64,000 bases of DNA. It comes from Rhizobium sp. LC145 (GTDB lineage Bacteria > Pseudomonadota > Alphaproteobacteria > Rhizobiales > Rhizobiaceae). Position 1 is the stretch's first letter. Every line of letters starts with the position of its first letter. Made by a program: the position numbers and the translations under genes. Location of the stretch: the NCBI RefSeq assembly GCF_001005825.1, contig NZ_LBHV01000001.1:186001-250000 (forward strand). The letters run 5' to 3'. The notes beneath the pieces are model-generated. The model made no database searches. It had not been told where the DNA came from and worked only from the letters and a program-made list of their open reading frames with translations. Positions 44,544-52,530 of this stretch are shown here, piece by piece.

Positions 44544-44971
44544 TCCGTCATCCTCGGGCTTGTCCCGAGGATCTAAGCCGTCAGCTGTAGTTGCTCCACT
44601 GTTCCGTATTCGGATGGGGGCGGTAGGCATTTTCAATCTCGTCGATCCGCTCGTAGAGATCGTCCCATGTGGGATTCAAACCTTCTATGAGCTTGATCTT
44701 CCATTCACGCAGATAACGCTTCAACGACTTCTCTCGCTGTATTGCCAAGACGATATTTGGATGGCGTTCAAACCAGACCAGATTTTTCGCCTTGTATCTC
44801 TGCGTAAACCCTTCCTGAACTGCGTTGCGGTGATCCGATACGCGGTCCCGCAAATCACTCGTGACGCCGGTGTAGATCACTCCTCGCGGTTTGTCGGACA
44901 TAATGTAGACGAAGCCACTCATCCCCTATCCCGCGAATGTAGATCCTCGGGACAAGCCCGAGGATGACGGA
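44544..44971. mobile_element. 428-bp element: GIY-YIG gene between perfect 32-bp terminal inverted hairpins
   Basis: The left end 44544-44575 begins TCCGTCATCCTCGGG; the right end 44940-44971 is its exact 32-base reverse complement. Each end is also a hairpin (CCTCGGG, loop CTTGT minus one pair, CCCGAGG). The only gene between is the GIY-YIG ORF. No target duplication longer than TT is visible. It lies between sufB and sufC in the operon sense. Related hairpins without a gene occur at 39954 and 42287. Mobility is inferred from structure, not shown. Confidence 0.7.
44581..44922 (-). CDS. GIY-YIG endonuclease domain protein
   Basis: The 113-residue protein is made entirely of a GIY-YIG domain. 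The two signature strands are FVYIM (4-8) and IYTGVT (16-21), followed by the conserved Arg in LRDRVSDHR, a candidate metal-binding Glu in QREKSLKRYLREWK and Asn in GLNPTWDDLY. The EGFTQRY segment is typical of the small UPF0213-like subgroup often misnamed excinuclease subunits. The catalytic residues look intact. It lies in the suf transcript but is flanked within 6 and 18 bases by perfect inverted repeats, so it belongs to the element rather than to Fe-S assembly. Confidence 0.9.
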   Translation of the reverse strand: MSGFVYIMSDKPRGVIYTGVTSDLRDRVSDHRNAVQEGFTQRYKAKNLVWFERHPNIVLAIQREKSLKRYLREWKIKLIEGLNPTWDDLYERIDEIENAYRPHPNTEQWSNYS

Positions 44972-44983
44972 TTCCTCAGCCGG

Positions 44984-46453
44984 TTAACCAACCGAACCTT
45001 CAAGTGAAATCCCGATCAGCTTCTGGGCTTCGACCGCGAATTCCATCGGCAGTTCCTGGATGACTTCCTTGACGAAGCCGTTGACGATGAGCGCGATGGC
45101 TTCCTCTTCCGGAATGCCGCGCTGCATGACGTAGAACTTCTGGTCCTCGGAAATCTTCGAGGTCGTCGCCTCGTGCTCCACCTGGCCGGATGAATTCTTC
45201 ACGTCGATATACGGCACGGTATGGGCGCCGCACTTGTCGCCGATCAGCAGCGAGTCGCAGTTGGTGAAGTTGCGGGCATTCTCGGCCTTGCGGTGGATCG
45301 AGACCTGGCCGCGATAGGTATTCTGCGACTTGCCGGCGGAAATGCCCTTGGAAATGATGCGGCTCGACGTGTTCTTGCCGAGATGGATCATCTTCGTTCC
45401 CGAGTCGATCTGCTGATGGCCGTTCGAAACGGCGATCGAATAGAACTCGCCGCGCGAATTGTCGCCACGCAGGATGCAGCTCGGATATTTCCAGGTGATC
45501 GCCGAACCGGTCTCCACCTGCGTCCAGGAGATCTTGGAGTTCTTGCCGCGGCAATCGCCACGCTTGGTGACGAAGTTGTAGATGCCGCCCTTGCCCTGGG
45601 CATCGCCCGGGAACCAGTTCTGCACGGTCGAATACTTGATCTCGGCATCATCGAGAGCGACGAGCTCAACCACGGCCGCATGAAGCTGGTTTTCGTCGCG
45701 CTGTGGCGCGGTGCAGCCTTCCAGATAGGAGACGTAGGCGCCCTCTTCGGCGATGATCAGCGTGCGCTCGAACTGGCCGGTGTTCTTCTCGTTGATGCGG
45801 AAGTACGTGGAAAGCTCCATCGGGCAACGTACGCCCTTCGGCACGAAGACGAAGGAACCGTCGGTGAAGACCGCCGAGTTCAGCGTCGCATAGAAGTTGT
45901 CGGAGGTCGGAACGACCGAGCCGAGATACTTCTTCACGAGTTCCGGATGCTCGCGGATCGCCTCCGAGATCGACATGAAGATCACGCCGGCCTTCTTCAG
46001 CTCTTCCTTGAAGGTGGTGACGACAGAAACGGAATCGAAGACCGCATCGACGGCCACCTTCGACTTCTGCACGCCGGCCAGAATTTCCTGCTCGCGCAGC
46101 GGAATCCCGAGCTTCTCGTAGGTCTTGAGAAGCTCCGGATCGACCTCGTCGAGCGAGACCGGGCCGGTCACGTTCTTGGGCGCGGCATAGTAGTAGAGAT
46201 CGTTGAAATCGATCTTCGGATATTCGACGCGCGCCCAGGTCGGCTCTTCCAAGGTCAACCAGCGGCGATAGGCTTCGAGGCGCCATTCCAGCATCCATTC
46301 CGGTTCCTGCTTCTTGGCGGAAATGAAACGGATGATCTCTTCCGAAAGACCCTTCGGCGCCTTGTCCACCTCGATGACGGTTTCGAAGCCGTATTTGTAC
46401 TGATCGATATCGATCCCTCGAACCTGATCGATCGTTTCCTGGACAGCAGGCAT
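44984..46453 (-). CDS. sufB: Fe-S cluster assembly protein SufB
   Basis: Core scaffold subunit of SufBC2D where the nascent cluster forms. The 489-residue protein has family blocks [61 protein letters not shown], and the C-terminal [28 protein letters not shown]. The open frame runs 13 codons further upstream; ATG 46453 gives the usual N terminus [14 protein letters not shown]. It follows sufS2 by about 150 bases that include a CCCCTATGTAGGGG palindrome at 46526-46539. Confidence 0.96.
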   Translation of the reverse strand: MPAVQETIDQVRGIDIDQYKYGFETVIEVDKAPKGLSEEIIRFISAKKQEPEWMLEWRLEAYRRWLTLEEPTWARVEYPKIDFNDLYYYAAPKNVTGPVSLDEVDPELLKTYEKLGIPLREQEILAGVQKSKVAVDAVFDSVSVVTTFKEELKKAGVIFMSISEAIREHPELVKKYLGSVVPTSDNFYATLNSAVFTDGSFVFVPKGVRCPMELSTYFRINEKNTGQFERTLIIAEEGAYVSYLEGCTAPQRDENQLHAAVVELVALDDAEIKYSTVQNWFPGDAQGKGGIYNFVTKRGDCRGKNSKISWTQVETGSAITWKYPSCILRGDNSRGEFYSIAVSNGHQQIDSGTKMIHLGKNTSSRIISKGISAGKSQNTYRGQVSIHRKAENARNFTNCDSLLIGDKCGAHTVPYIDVKNSSGQVEHEATTSKISEDQKFYVMQRGIPEEEAIALIVNGFVKEVIQELPMEFAVEAQKLIGISLEGSVG

Positions 46454-46603
46454 ACTCAATCTCCAAAATCTTGCCGGCTCAAATTCCGGCAAATCGGTCG
46501 TTGTCTCGGGGAGGTAAAAGTTCCACCCCTATGTAGGGGCCAGAAGGCGGTTTTCACACCTTTTGGCAAGCGGAAATTTGTGCTTCCGCGAATTTGGCGG
46601 CGG

Positions 46604-47770
46604 TCACGCCGCCTCGCCGGCCGGCTTGCGCCGACCTGCTATCTTGGCGAACGCTGCCAGCGCCCACGCGATGTCCTCTTCAGTCGTCGCGGAACCGAGA
46701 GACATTCTCAGGGCGCCGAGCTTCGGATCATGTCCCATGGCCGTGAGCACATGGCTTTCCCCGACCTTTCCGGAAGAGCAGGCGGAGCCCGCCGACAAGG
46801 CAATTCCTTCCAGATCGAAGGCTATCTGACCGGTTTCCGACTTGAGACCCGGCAGAGTGAAGAAGACCGTATTGGCCACTCGCGCCACATCCGAACCATG
46901 GATCAGCACATCGCCGGCGGCCTCCCGCATGCCCGCTTCCAACCGGTCGCGCAAGGCGGCGATCTCGGCATTCCGTTCGACAAGCCCATCGAAAGCGGTT
47001 TCCGCCGCCGCACCGAAGCCGACGATGGCATGGAAATTCTCGGTTCCGGAACGATGGCCCTTTTCCTGCCCGCCGCCACGGATCAAAGGCGCCGGCATCA
47101 GCACTTCACCGCGGGAAACGAGCGCACCGACGCCCTTAGGGCCGCCGATCTTGTGCGACGATAGGATCAGGAAATCCGCGTCCAATGCCACAATGTCGAG
47201 AGGAATGCGTCCGGCAGCCTGGACGGCATCCACGACCATCAGCCCGCCATGGGCATGCGCCAGCCGCGCAGCTTCCGCCACGGGCTGGATGATGCCGGTC
47301 TCGTTATTGACGAGCATGACGGCCACCATGGGCAGGCCTTCGGATCGATCATGTGCGGCAAGCAGCCGTTCGAGCGCGGCAATATCCACGATACCTGCCG
47401 GCGTCACCGGCACCTCGGTCACCTGAACGGATGCGAAGCGGCCGCCCTCGCGAATCGCCGGATGCTCGATCGCCGAAACGTAAAGCCGGCTGAAGACGAG
47501 CGGGGAGCGCCCCATGCGATAATCCGGAACGAGGGCATGGTTTGCCGCTTCGGTCGCGCCGCTGGTGAAGATCACGTGCGCGGGTTCCGCGCCGGCAAGT
47601 GCGGCCACCTGTCGCCGCGCCTTGTCAATGGCAGCGCGCGCCGCGCGCCCCTCGCCATGCACCGAAGAAGCATTTCCCGGCAGCTTCAGCGCATCGATCA
47701 TGGCGGCGCGCGCGGCTTCCCCGAGGGGAGCCGTCGCATTCCAGTCCAGATATATGCGTGGCTGTGCCAT
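46604..47770 (-). CDS. sufS2: Cysteine desulfurase, group I (IscS/NifS-like), first gene of the suf operon
   Basis: PLP-dependent cysteine desulfurase of 388 residues: PLP lysine Lys207 in LILSSHKIGGPKG, catalytic Cys331 in LSAGSACSSGKVGESHVL on the longer group I loop. In rhizobia and Agrobacterium this gene heads the suf operon and has been called sufS2, matching the order here. ATG 47770 gives MAQPRIYLDWNATAPLG; a GTG 14 codons upstream is an alternative. Candidate Irr and RirA sites lie 130-175 bases upstream. With sufS at 40986 the operon encodes two desulfurases of different groups. Confidence 0.92.
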   Translation of the reverse strand: MAQPRIYLDWNATAPLGEAARAAMIDALKLPGNASSVHGEGRAARAAIDKARRQVAALAGAEPAHVIFTSGATEAANHALVPDYRMGRSPLVFSRLYVSAIEHPAIREGGRFASVQVTEVPVTPAGIVDIAALERLLAAHDRSEGLPMVAVMLVNNETGIIQPVAEAARLAHAHGGLMVVDAVQAAGRIPLDIVALDADFLILSSHKIGGPKGVGALVSRGEVLMPAPLIRGGGQEKGHRSGTENFHAIVGFGAAAETAFDGLVERNAEIAALRDRLEAGMREAAGDVLIHGSDVARVANTVFFTLPGLKSETGQIAFDLEGIALSAGSACSSGKVGESHVLTAMGHDPKLGALRMSLGSATTEEDIAWALAAFAKIAGRRKPAGEAA

Positions 47771-47898
47771 TGCCTGATCCGGTTCCGTATCTAAATAGCC
47801 ATCGAATTTCACAGAAGCAGCCCATCGGACCGCATTTTCCTTGAAATTTCCGTCAGGCTTAGCTTATGAGACGTCCGAACGGCGCTACTCGGCGCCAG

Positions 47899-47926
47899 TT
47901 TCGAATGGTTCTAAACTGTTTTAGAA
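47899..47926 (-). promoter_or_regulatory. Candidate Irr (ICE) operator of the suf operon
   Basis: Minus-strand TTTAGAA-CCA-TTCGAAA (47899-47915) matches the Irr box as I recall it (TTTAGAA-N3-TTCTAAA) with one mismatch. The adjoining TTCTAAA-ACAG-TTTAGAA (47909-47926) is a perfect seven-base inverted repeat sharing one half-site. It overlaps or follows a possible -10 (TAAAAC, 47918-47923), placed 17 bases from TTGACG at 47941-47946. Irr control of rhizobial suf operons is established. Confidence 0.6.
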
Positions 47927-47930
47927 AAGC

Positions 47931-47945
47931 TGACTGGCTTCGTCA
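47931..47945 (-). promoter_or_regulatory. Candidate RirA (IRO) operator of the suf operon
   Basis: TGA-CGAAGCCAG-TCA on the minus strand fits TGA-N9-TCA, the IRO core I recall for RirA. It overlaps the inferred -35 TTGACG. The motif is short, so position next to an Irr-like box is the main support. Confidence 0.45.
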
Positions 47946-47999
47946 AGTCAAACTCGATGTGATGATCAGTTCCGAACCACCACGCTGACCGGAGTACCG

Positions 48000-48677
48000 A
48001 TGCCCGAAGTGATTTTCAACGGCCCCGCGGGCCGCCTGGAAGGCCGTTATCAGCCCTCCAAGGAAAAAAGCGCGCCGATCGCGATCATCCTGCACCCGCA
48101 TCCGCAGTTCGGCGGGACGATGAACAACCAGATCGTCTATCAGCTTTTCTACATGTTCCAGAAACGCGGCTTCACGACGCTTCGGTTCAATTTCCGGAGC
48201 ATCGGGCGGAGCCAGGGCGAGTTCGATCACGGCGCCGGCGAGCTTTCCGATGCCGCTTCCGCGCTCGACTGGGTGCAGAGCCTGCATCCGGATTCGAAGA
48301 GCTGCTGGGTGGCGGGCTATTCCTTCGGCGCCTGGATCGGCATGCAGCTTCTCATGCGTCGTCCGGAGATCGAGGGTTTCATCTCGGTCGCGCCGCAGCC
48401 GAACATCTACGATTTCTCTTTCCTGGCACCCTGCCCTTCGTCCGGTCTCATCATCAATGGTGATTCCGACAAGGTCGCGCCGGAGAAGGACGTCAACGTG
48501 CTGGTGGAAAAGCTGAAGACGCAAAAGGGCATCCTGATCACGCACCGCATGGTGCCGGGCGCCAACCACTTCTTCAATGGCCAGGTGGAAACACTGATGG
48601 GCGAGTGCGAGGATTATCTCGACCGCCGCCTGAATGGCGAGCTGGTGCCGGAGCCTGCGGCCAAGCGCATTCGCTGA
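48000..48677 (+). CDS. Alpha/beta hydrolase (dienelactone-hydrolase-like)
   Basis: The 225-residue cytoplasmic hydrolase has nucleophile elbow GYSFG at 106-110 (Ser108), the oxyanion region HPHPQFGGTMNN, an acid in NGDSDKVAPEKDV and the catalytic His in VPGANHFFNGQ. This HPHPxxGG subgroup is widespread in proteobacteria and its substrate is unknown. GGAG lies five bases before the ATG. It is divergent from the suf operon and convergent with the GGDEF gene. Confidence 0.88.
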   Translation: MPEVIFNGPAGRLEGRYQPSKEKSAPIAIILHPHPQFGGTMNNQIVYQLFYMFQKRGFTTLRFNFRSIGRSQGEFDHGAGELSDAASALDWVQSLHPDSKSCWVAGYSFGAWIGMQLLMRRPEIEGFISVAPQPNIYDFSFLAPCPSSGLIINGDSDKVAPEKDVNVLVEKLKTQKGILITHRMVPGANHFFNGQVETLMGECEDYLDRRLNGELVPEPAAKRIR

Positions 48678-48710
48678 ACTGCGACGCCGCAGCAATGCGG
48701 CGACCGCTTC

Positions 48711-49907
48711 CTATTTCACTCTGGTGATATGCGGTTTGGCGGCCGCCAGCGACGAAACCTCGCGCGCCGCCTCCCGCACGCAGTTGCGCCCTGCCCGTTT
48801 TGCTTCGTAGAGCGCCACATCGGCGTCCCGCATCGCATCTGCCGTCCTTGCGCCCGGAACGAGTTCGGCCACGCCGAAGCTTGCCGTCACCGATAGAGAA
48901 TTCGGCAGGCCGGCGATCTTCATCTCCTCCGTCCCGCTCCGCAGCGCGTGTGCGAACATGGCCGCCACCTCCATGCTCGTCCCCGGAAGGAATATGGCGA
49001 ATTCCTCGCCCCCTATACGCCCCACCACGGATTTGACCGGCGCACTCAAGCGCAAGAGATCGCCGAAGGCGCGGATGACCTGGTCGCCAGCCTCATGGCC
49101 ATGGGCATCGTTGATGCTCTTGAAGTGATCGAGATCGCAGAAGATGAAGGCATGGCTGCCATCCGGCGAGCGAGCAATGGTCGCCGAAACGCCGTTGTCG
49201 AAGCCTCGCCGGTTGGCAAGGCCGGAAAGCGGGTCTTGCTCCGAAATGCTGCGCTCGTCGGCCATGATACCCAGCACGAAGACCGAAAGCAGCATCAATC
49301 CCACGGCAACGATCAGGATCGCCGTCGAACTCTGGGAGACCAGCGCGTAGTTGGTGCCGATGTAATCCTTCGCCGTTTGCCCCGCGCCGACCACGACCGC
49401 AAGGCCCGCCTTGGCAAAGAAATGCAGGCCGGTCAGTAAAAGGAGCCCGCCCAGGGCCCGGTCAATCGGGAGACGATGTGTTGAAGTGAGAACGGCGACA
49501 GCGCTGGACAGAATGACCAGTGCGAACGGTGCCTGATAAAGAAAAGCCTGCAGCGGCGTCCCACGGGGAAGGTCGTAGATAAGAAGATCGACAACTATCC
49601 CGGCCGCAAAAAACGCTCCCGCAAACGCGAAATTGATGCGCGAGCCGTAAAGTTCCCCGATGCCGATGCGCAGCAGGATCATCCCGCCCAGCAGGGTCGC
49701 GAAGGCACCTATGGCCCAGACCTTCGTCGCATCGCCATAGGCCACCAGTAGCTCACACAGGGCCGAGAGGGATGCGATCGCAAACGCGGCGGCGATCCAA
49801 AGCGCGGCAATGCGGTAGCGCGTTCGCGTCGAGACCACGGCGAACGCCATCGCGAAACAGATGGCGATAAAGAGATTAACCACCAGGAAGAAAGCTGCGC
49901 CGTTCAT
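48711..49907 (-). CDS. Membrane-bound GGDEF diguanylate cyclase
   Basis: The 398-residue protein has about seven membrane helices in residues 1-220 and then a single GGDEF domain: DPLSGLANRRGFD, FCDLDHFKSINDAHGHEAGD and the active site RIGGEEF near residue 298. The GGEEF form is active in many cyclases. The four residues five positions before GGEEF read PVKS instead of RxxD, so the inhibitory c-di-GMP site is absent. It probably makes c-di-GMP in response to an unknown membrane signal. No EAL domain. Confidence 0.9.
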   Translation of the reverse strand: MNGAAFFLVVNLFIAICFAMAFAVVSTRTRYRIAALWIAAAFAIASLSALCELLVAYGDATKVWAIGAFATLLGGMILLRIGIGELYGSRINFAFAGAFFAAGIVVDLLIYDLPRGTPLQAFLYQAPFALVILSSAVAVLTSTHRLPIDRALGGLLLLTGLHFFAKAGLAVVVGAGQTAKDYIGTNYALVSQSSTAILIVAVGLMLLSVFVLGIMADERSISEQDPLSGLANRRGFDNGVSATIARSPDGSHAFIFCDLDHFKSINDAHGHEAGDQVIRAFGDLLRLSAPVKSVVGRIGGEEFAIFLPGTSMEVAAMFAHALRSGTEEMKIAGLPNSLSVTASFGVAELVPGARTADAMRDADVALYEAKRAGRNCVREAAREVSSLAAAKPHITRVK

Positions 49908-50012
49908 TGTTCTTCAGATGCAGGAATTCTGCATGGCCCCCGTGCCGTCCATGCAACAATAGAACGCCGACAAGAAGAAAATGTTAAAATTCGATCCAAC
50001 TGCGCCGGCAGC

Positions 50013-51131
50013 TTAGGGCCTAGCAAGCACGCCGCCTGTTACCGGCGCAGCAACACCGGTCGTTCCCGGAAAGGTCAGTGGCAGGTTCTTGAGCGACCGC
50101 ACGGCAAGATAGGCCCAGGCCTCCGCCTCCATGGCATCGCCATCAAGCCCCGCCTCTTCCGCGGCAATCACCCGTGCATTCTGCTTCCCGGCAAGCGCCG
50201 CGAGATCTCCCATCAGCACCCGGTTCAGCCTTCCGCCTCCGCATATGATGTAAAGCGCCGGCCGTTCGGGCAAATGAGAGGCGGATTTGAGGATCGCGGC
50301 CGCCGCGACATAGGCAAGCGTGCGCGCGCCGTCGGCGAGTTCCGCTTCGCTGCCCTTCGGCGGCAGGAAATCGTTGCGATCGAGGGAGCGCCTTGTTTCG
50401 GCGGAAAAGAAGGGGTTCGAAAGATAGCGTTCCGCAAGCGCGGCAACGATGCCGCCCTCGGAAGCGATCATGCCGCCCTGATCATACGGTATGCCGGCAT
50501 GCGCCTCCACCCATTGATCGATCAGCGTGTTGCCGGGGCCGCTGTCATAGGCGAGGATCGTGCCGTCGCGGCCGATGAAGGTAAGGTTGGAAATGCCGCC
50601 GATATTGACGAAGCAGACCGGCGCGTCCTCGGTGGCGAGCCCTTGCGCCAGGGCCGCGTGATAGGCCGGCACCAGCGGCGCCCCCTGCCCTCCATGCTCC
50701 ATGTCCTTGGCTCGCATGTCATAGACGACGGGTATGCCGATCTCGTTGGCCAGCAGGTTTCCATCGCCGATCTGGACGGTCAGCGCCTCGTCCGGCCGAT
50801 GCAGAACCGTCTGGCCGTGAAAGCCGATCACGTCGATGTCGGCCGCCTTCAGGCCATTCCTTTCGAGAAACAGCCGCACCGCCTCCGCATGACGCAACGT
50901 CAGCTCCCTCTCGGTCGCAGCAAGATCGCCCGGACGCTCCGTCCTCACCCGGATTTCCTTGGCCTGCTCGAGCGCGAGCTTCAAACGATCGCGGAATGAG
51001 GGATCATAGGGAACGCCGAGGAAAGCGCCGCGCTCCACCATGGCCTCGCCGTCGGTCGCAAGCAGCGCCACGTCGATGCCATCCATCGAGGTGCCGCTCA
51101 TCAGGCCGATTGCTGTTTTCATTCCATTCAT
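50013..51131 (-). CDS. anmK: Anhydro-N-acetylmuramic acid kinase
   Basis: Recycles cell-wall anhydro-MurNAc to MurNAc-6-phosphate with ATP. The 372-residue ASKHA-fold kinase has the phosphate loop [51 protein letters not shown], and [11 protein letters not shown] near the end. Possible starts are GTG 51140, ATG 51131 and ATG 51122; ATG 51131 has GGTGAG at good spacing. It is divergent from tyrS across about 97 bases. Confidence 0.93.
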   Translation of the reverse strand: MNGMKTAIGLMSGTSMDGIDVALLATDGEAMVERGAFLGVPYDPSFRDRLKLALEQAKEIRVRTERPGDLAATERELTLRHAEAVRLFLERNGLKAADIDVIGFHGQTVLHRPDEALTVQIGDGNLLANEIGIPVVYDMRAKDMEHGGQGAPLVPAYHAALAQGLATEDAPVCFVNIGGISNLTFIGRDGTILAYDSGPGNTLIDQWVEAHAGIPYDQGGMIASEGGIVAALAERYLSNPFFSAETRRSLDRNDFLPPKGSEAELADGARTLAYVAAAAILKSASHLPERPALYIICGGGRLNRVLMGDLAALAGKQNARVIAAEEAGLDGDAMEAEAWAYLAVRSLKNLPLTFPGTTGVAAPVTGGVLARP

Positions 51132-51228
51132 TGATCTCACCCAGAATCACTTTTGAAGTGATTATGCGAGAAAACAATGCTAGACGCCGCCTCGCAAAAT
51201 CAAAAACAAGTCCTCCCAAGGATCGATC

Positions 51229-52482
51229 ATGTCCAGGTTCAAATCCGATTTTCTCCGCACGCTCGACGAACGCGGCTTCATCCACCAGATCTCCGACGAG
51301 ACTGGTCTCGACGAACTGTTCTCGAAGGAAACCGTGACGGCCTATATCGGCTTCGATCCGACCGCGCCGAGCCTGCATGCCGGCGGCCTGATTCAGATCA
51401 TGATGCTCCATTGGCTGCAGCAGACCGGCCATCGCGCCATCTCGCTGATGGGCGGCGGCACCGGCATGGTCGGCGATCCCTCCTTCAAGGACGATGCCCG
51501 CCAGCTGATGACGATCGATACGATCGAAAGCAACATCGCCTCCATCAAGCGCGTGTTCTCCAATTACCTCACCTATGGTGAAGGTCCGAAGGATGCGCTG
51601 ATGATCAACAACGGCGACTGGCTGCGCGACATCAACTATCTCGAATTCCTGCGCGATGTCGGCCGCCATTTCTCGGTCAACCGCATGCTGTCCTTCGACA
51701 GCGTGAAGACCCGGCTTGACCGCGAGCAATCGCTTTCCTTCCTGGAATTCAACTACATGATCCTCCAGGCCTACGATTTCGTCGAGCTGAACAAGCGCTA
51801 TGACACGCGCCTGCAGATGGGCGGCTCGGACCAGTGGGGCAATATCGTCAACGGCATCGATCTCGGCCACCGCATGGGCACGCCGCAGCTTTACGCGCTG
51901 ACCTCGCCGCTGCTGACCACCGCTTCGGGCGCCAAGATGGGCAAATCACTTTCCGGCGCGGTTTGGCTGAACCCGGACATGCTGTCGGCCTATGACTTCT
52001 GGCAATATTGGCGCAACACCGAGGATGCGGACGTTTCCCGCTTCCTGAAGCTCTACACGACGCTGCCGATGGACGAGATCGCCCGCCTCTCGGCTCTCGC
52101 CGGCTCGGAAATCAACGAGGTAAAGAAGATCCTTGCCACCGAGGTTACCGCCATGCTCCACGGCCGGACCGCGGCCGAGGAAGCAGCGGAGACGGCTCGA
52201 AAGACCTTCGAGGAAGGGGCGCTATCCGAAAACCTGCCTTCGGTCGAAATTCCGGGCGCGGAACTCGACGCCGGCATCGGTCTGCTCTCCCTCATGGTCA
52301 AGGCAGGGCTTGCTGCCTCGAACGGGGAAGCGCGCCGGCATGTCCAGGGCGGCGCGGTGCGCATCAACGATGAAGCCGTCACGGACGAGCGGAGGGTCGT
52401 CGGTTCGGGAGAGCTGACCGCCGATACAGTCATTAAGCTTTCGCTCGGCAAGAAGAAGCACTTCCTGATCCGCCCCGTCTGA
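51229..52482 (+). CDS. tyrS: Tyrosyl-tRNA synthetase
   Basis: Charges tRNA-Tyr. The 417-residue class I synthetase has an HIGH-like motif HAGG at 50-53 ([13 protein letters not shown]), the Tyr-binding [24 protein letters not shown], and KMGKS at 236-240 standing for KMSKS. A C-terminal S4 RNA-binding domain follows ([25 protein letters not shown]). Complete and normal length. A strong terminator follows. Confidence 0.97.
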   Translation: MSRFKSDFLRTLDERGFIHQISDETGLDELFSKETVTAYIGFDPTAPSLHAGGLIQIMMLHWLQQTGHRAISLMGGGTGMVGDPSFKDDARQLMTIDTIESNIASIKRVFSNYLTYGEGPKDALMINNGDWLRDINYLEFLRDVGRHFSVNRMLSFDSVKTRLDREQSLSFLEFNYMILQAYDFVELNKRYDTRLQMGGSDQWGNIVNGIDLGHRMGTPQLYALTSPLLTTASGAKMGKSLSGAVWLNPDMLSAYDFWQYWRNTEDADVSRFLKLYTTLPMDEIARLSALAGSEINEVKKILATEVTAMLHGRTAAEEAAETARKTFEEGALSENLPSVEIPGAELDAGIGLLSLMVKAGLAASNGEARRHVQGGAVRINDEAVTDERRVVGSGELTADTVIKLSLGKKKHFLIRPV

Positions 52483-52502
52483 GCGGATCGTGAATCTCAT
52501 TG

Positions 52503-52528
52503 AAAAAGGCCGCTGTTGCGGCCTTTTT
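52503..52528. terminator. Bidirectional terminator between tyrS and the AsmA-like gene
   Basis: AAAAAGGCCGC, loop TGTT, GCGGCCTTTTT: a perfect 11-bp stem with T tracts in both orientations. It lies 20 bases after the tyrS stop and two bases after the minus-strand stop at 52531. Confidence 0.9.
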
Positions 52529-52530
52529 CT

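Noticed and set aside
44581..44922. GIY-YIG gene as a UvrC homolog or a suf component
   Set aside because: It has only the nuclease domain, without UvrC helix-hairpin-helix or UvrB-binding parts, and flanking perfect inverted repeats tie it to the element rather than to Fe-S assembly.
48685..48702. CGCCGCA/TGCGGCG hairpin between the hydrolase and GGDEF genes as a terminator
   Set aside because: The stem is good but no clear T tract follows on either strand, so it was not called.
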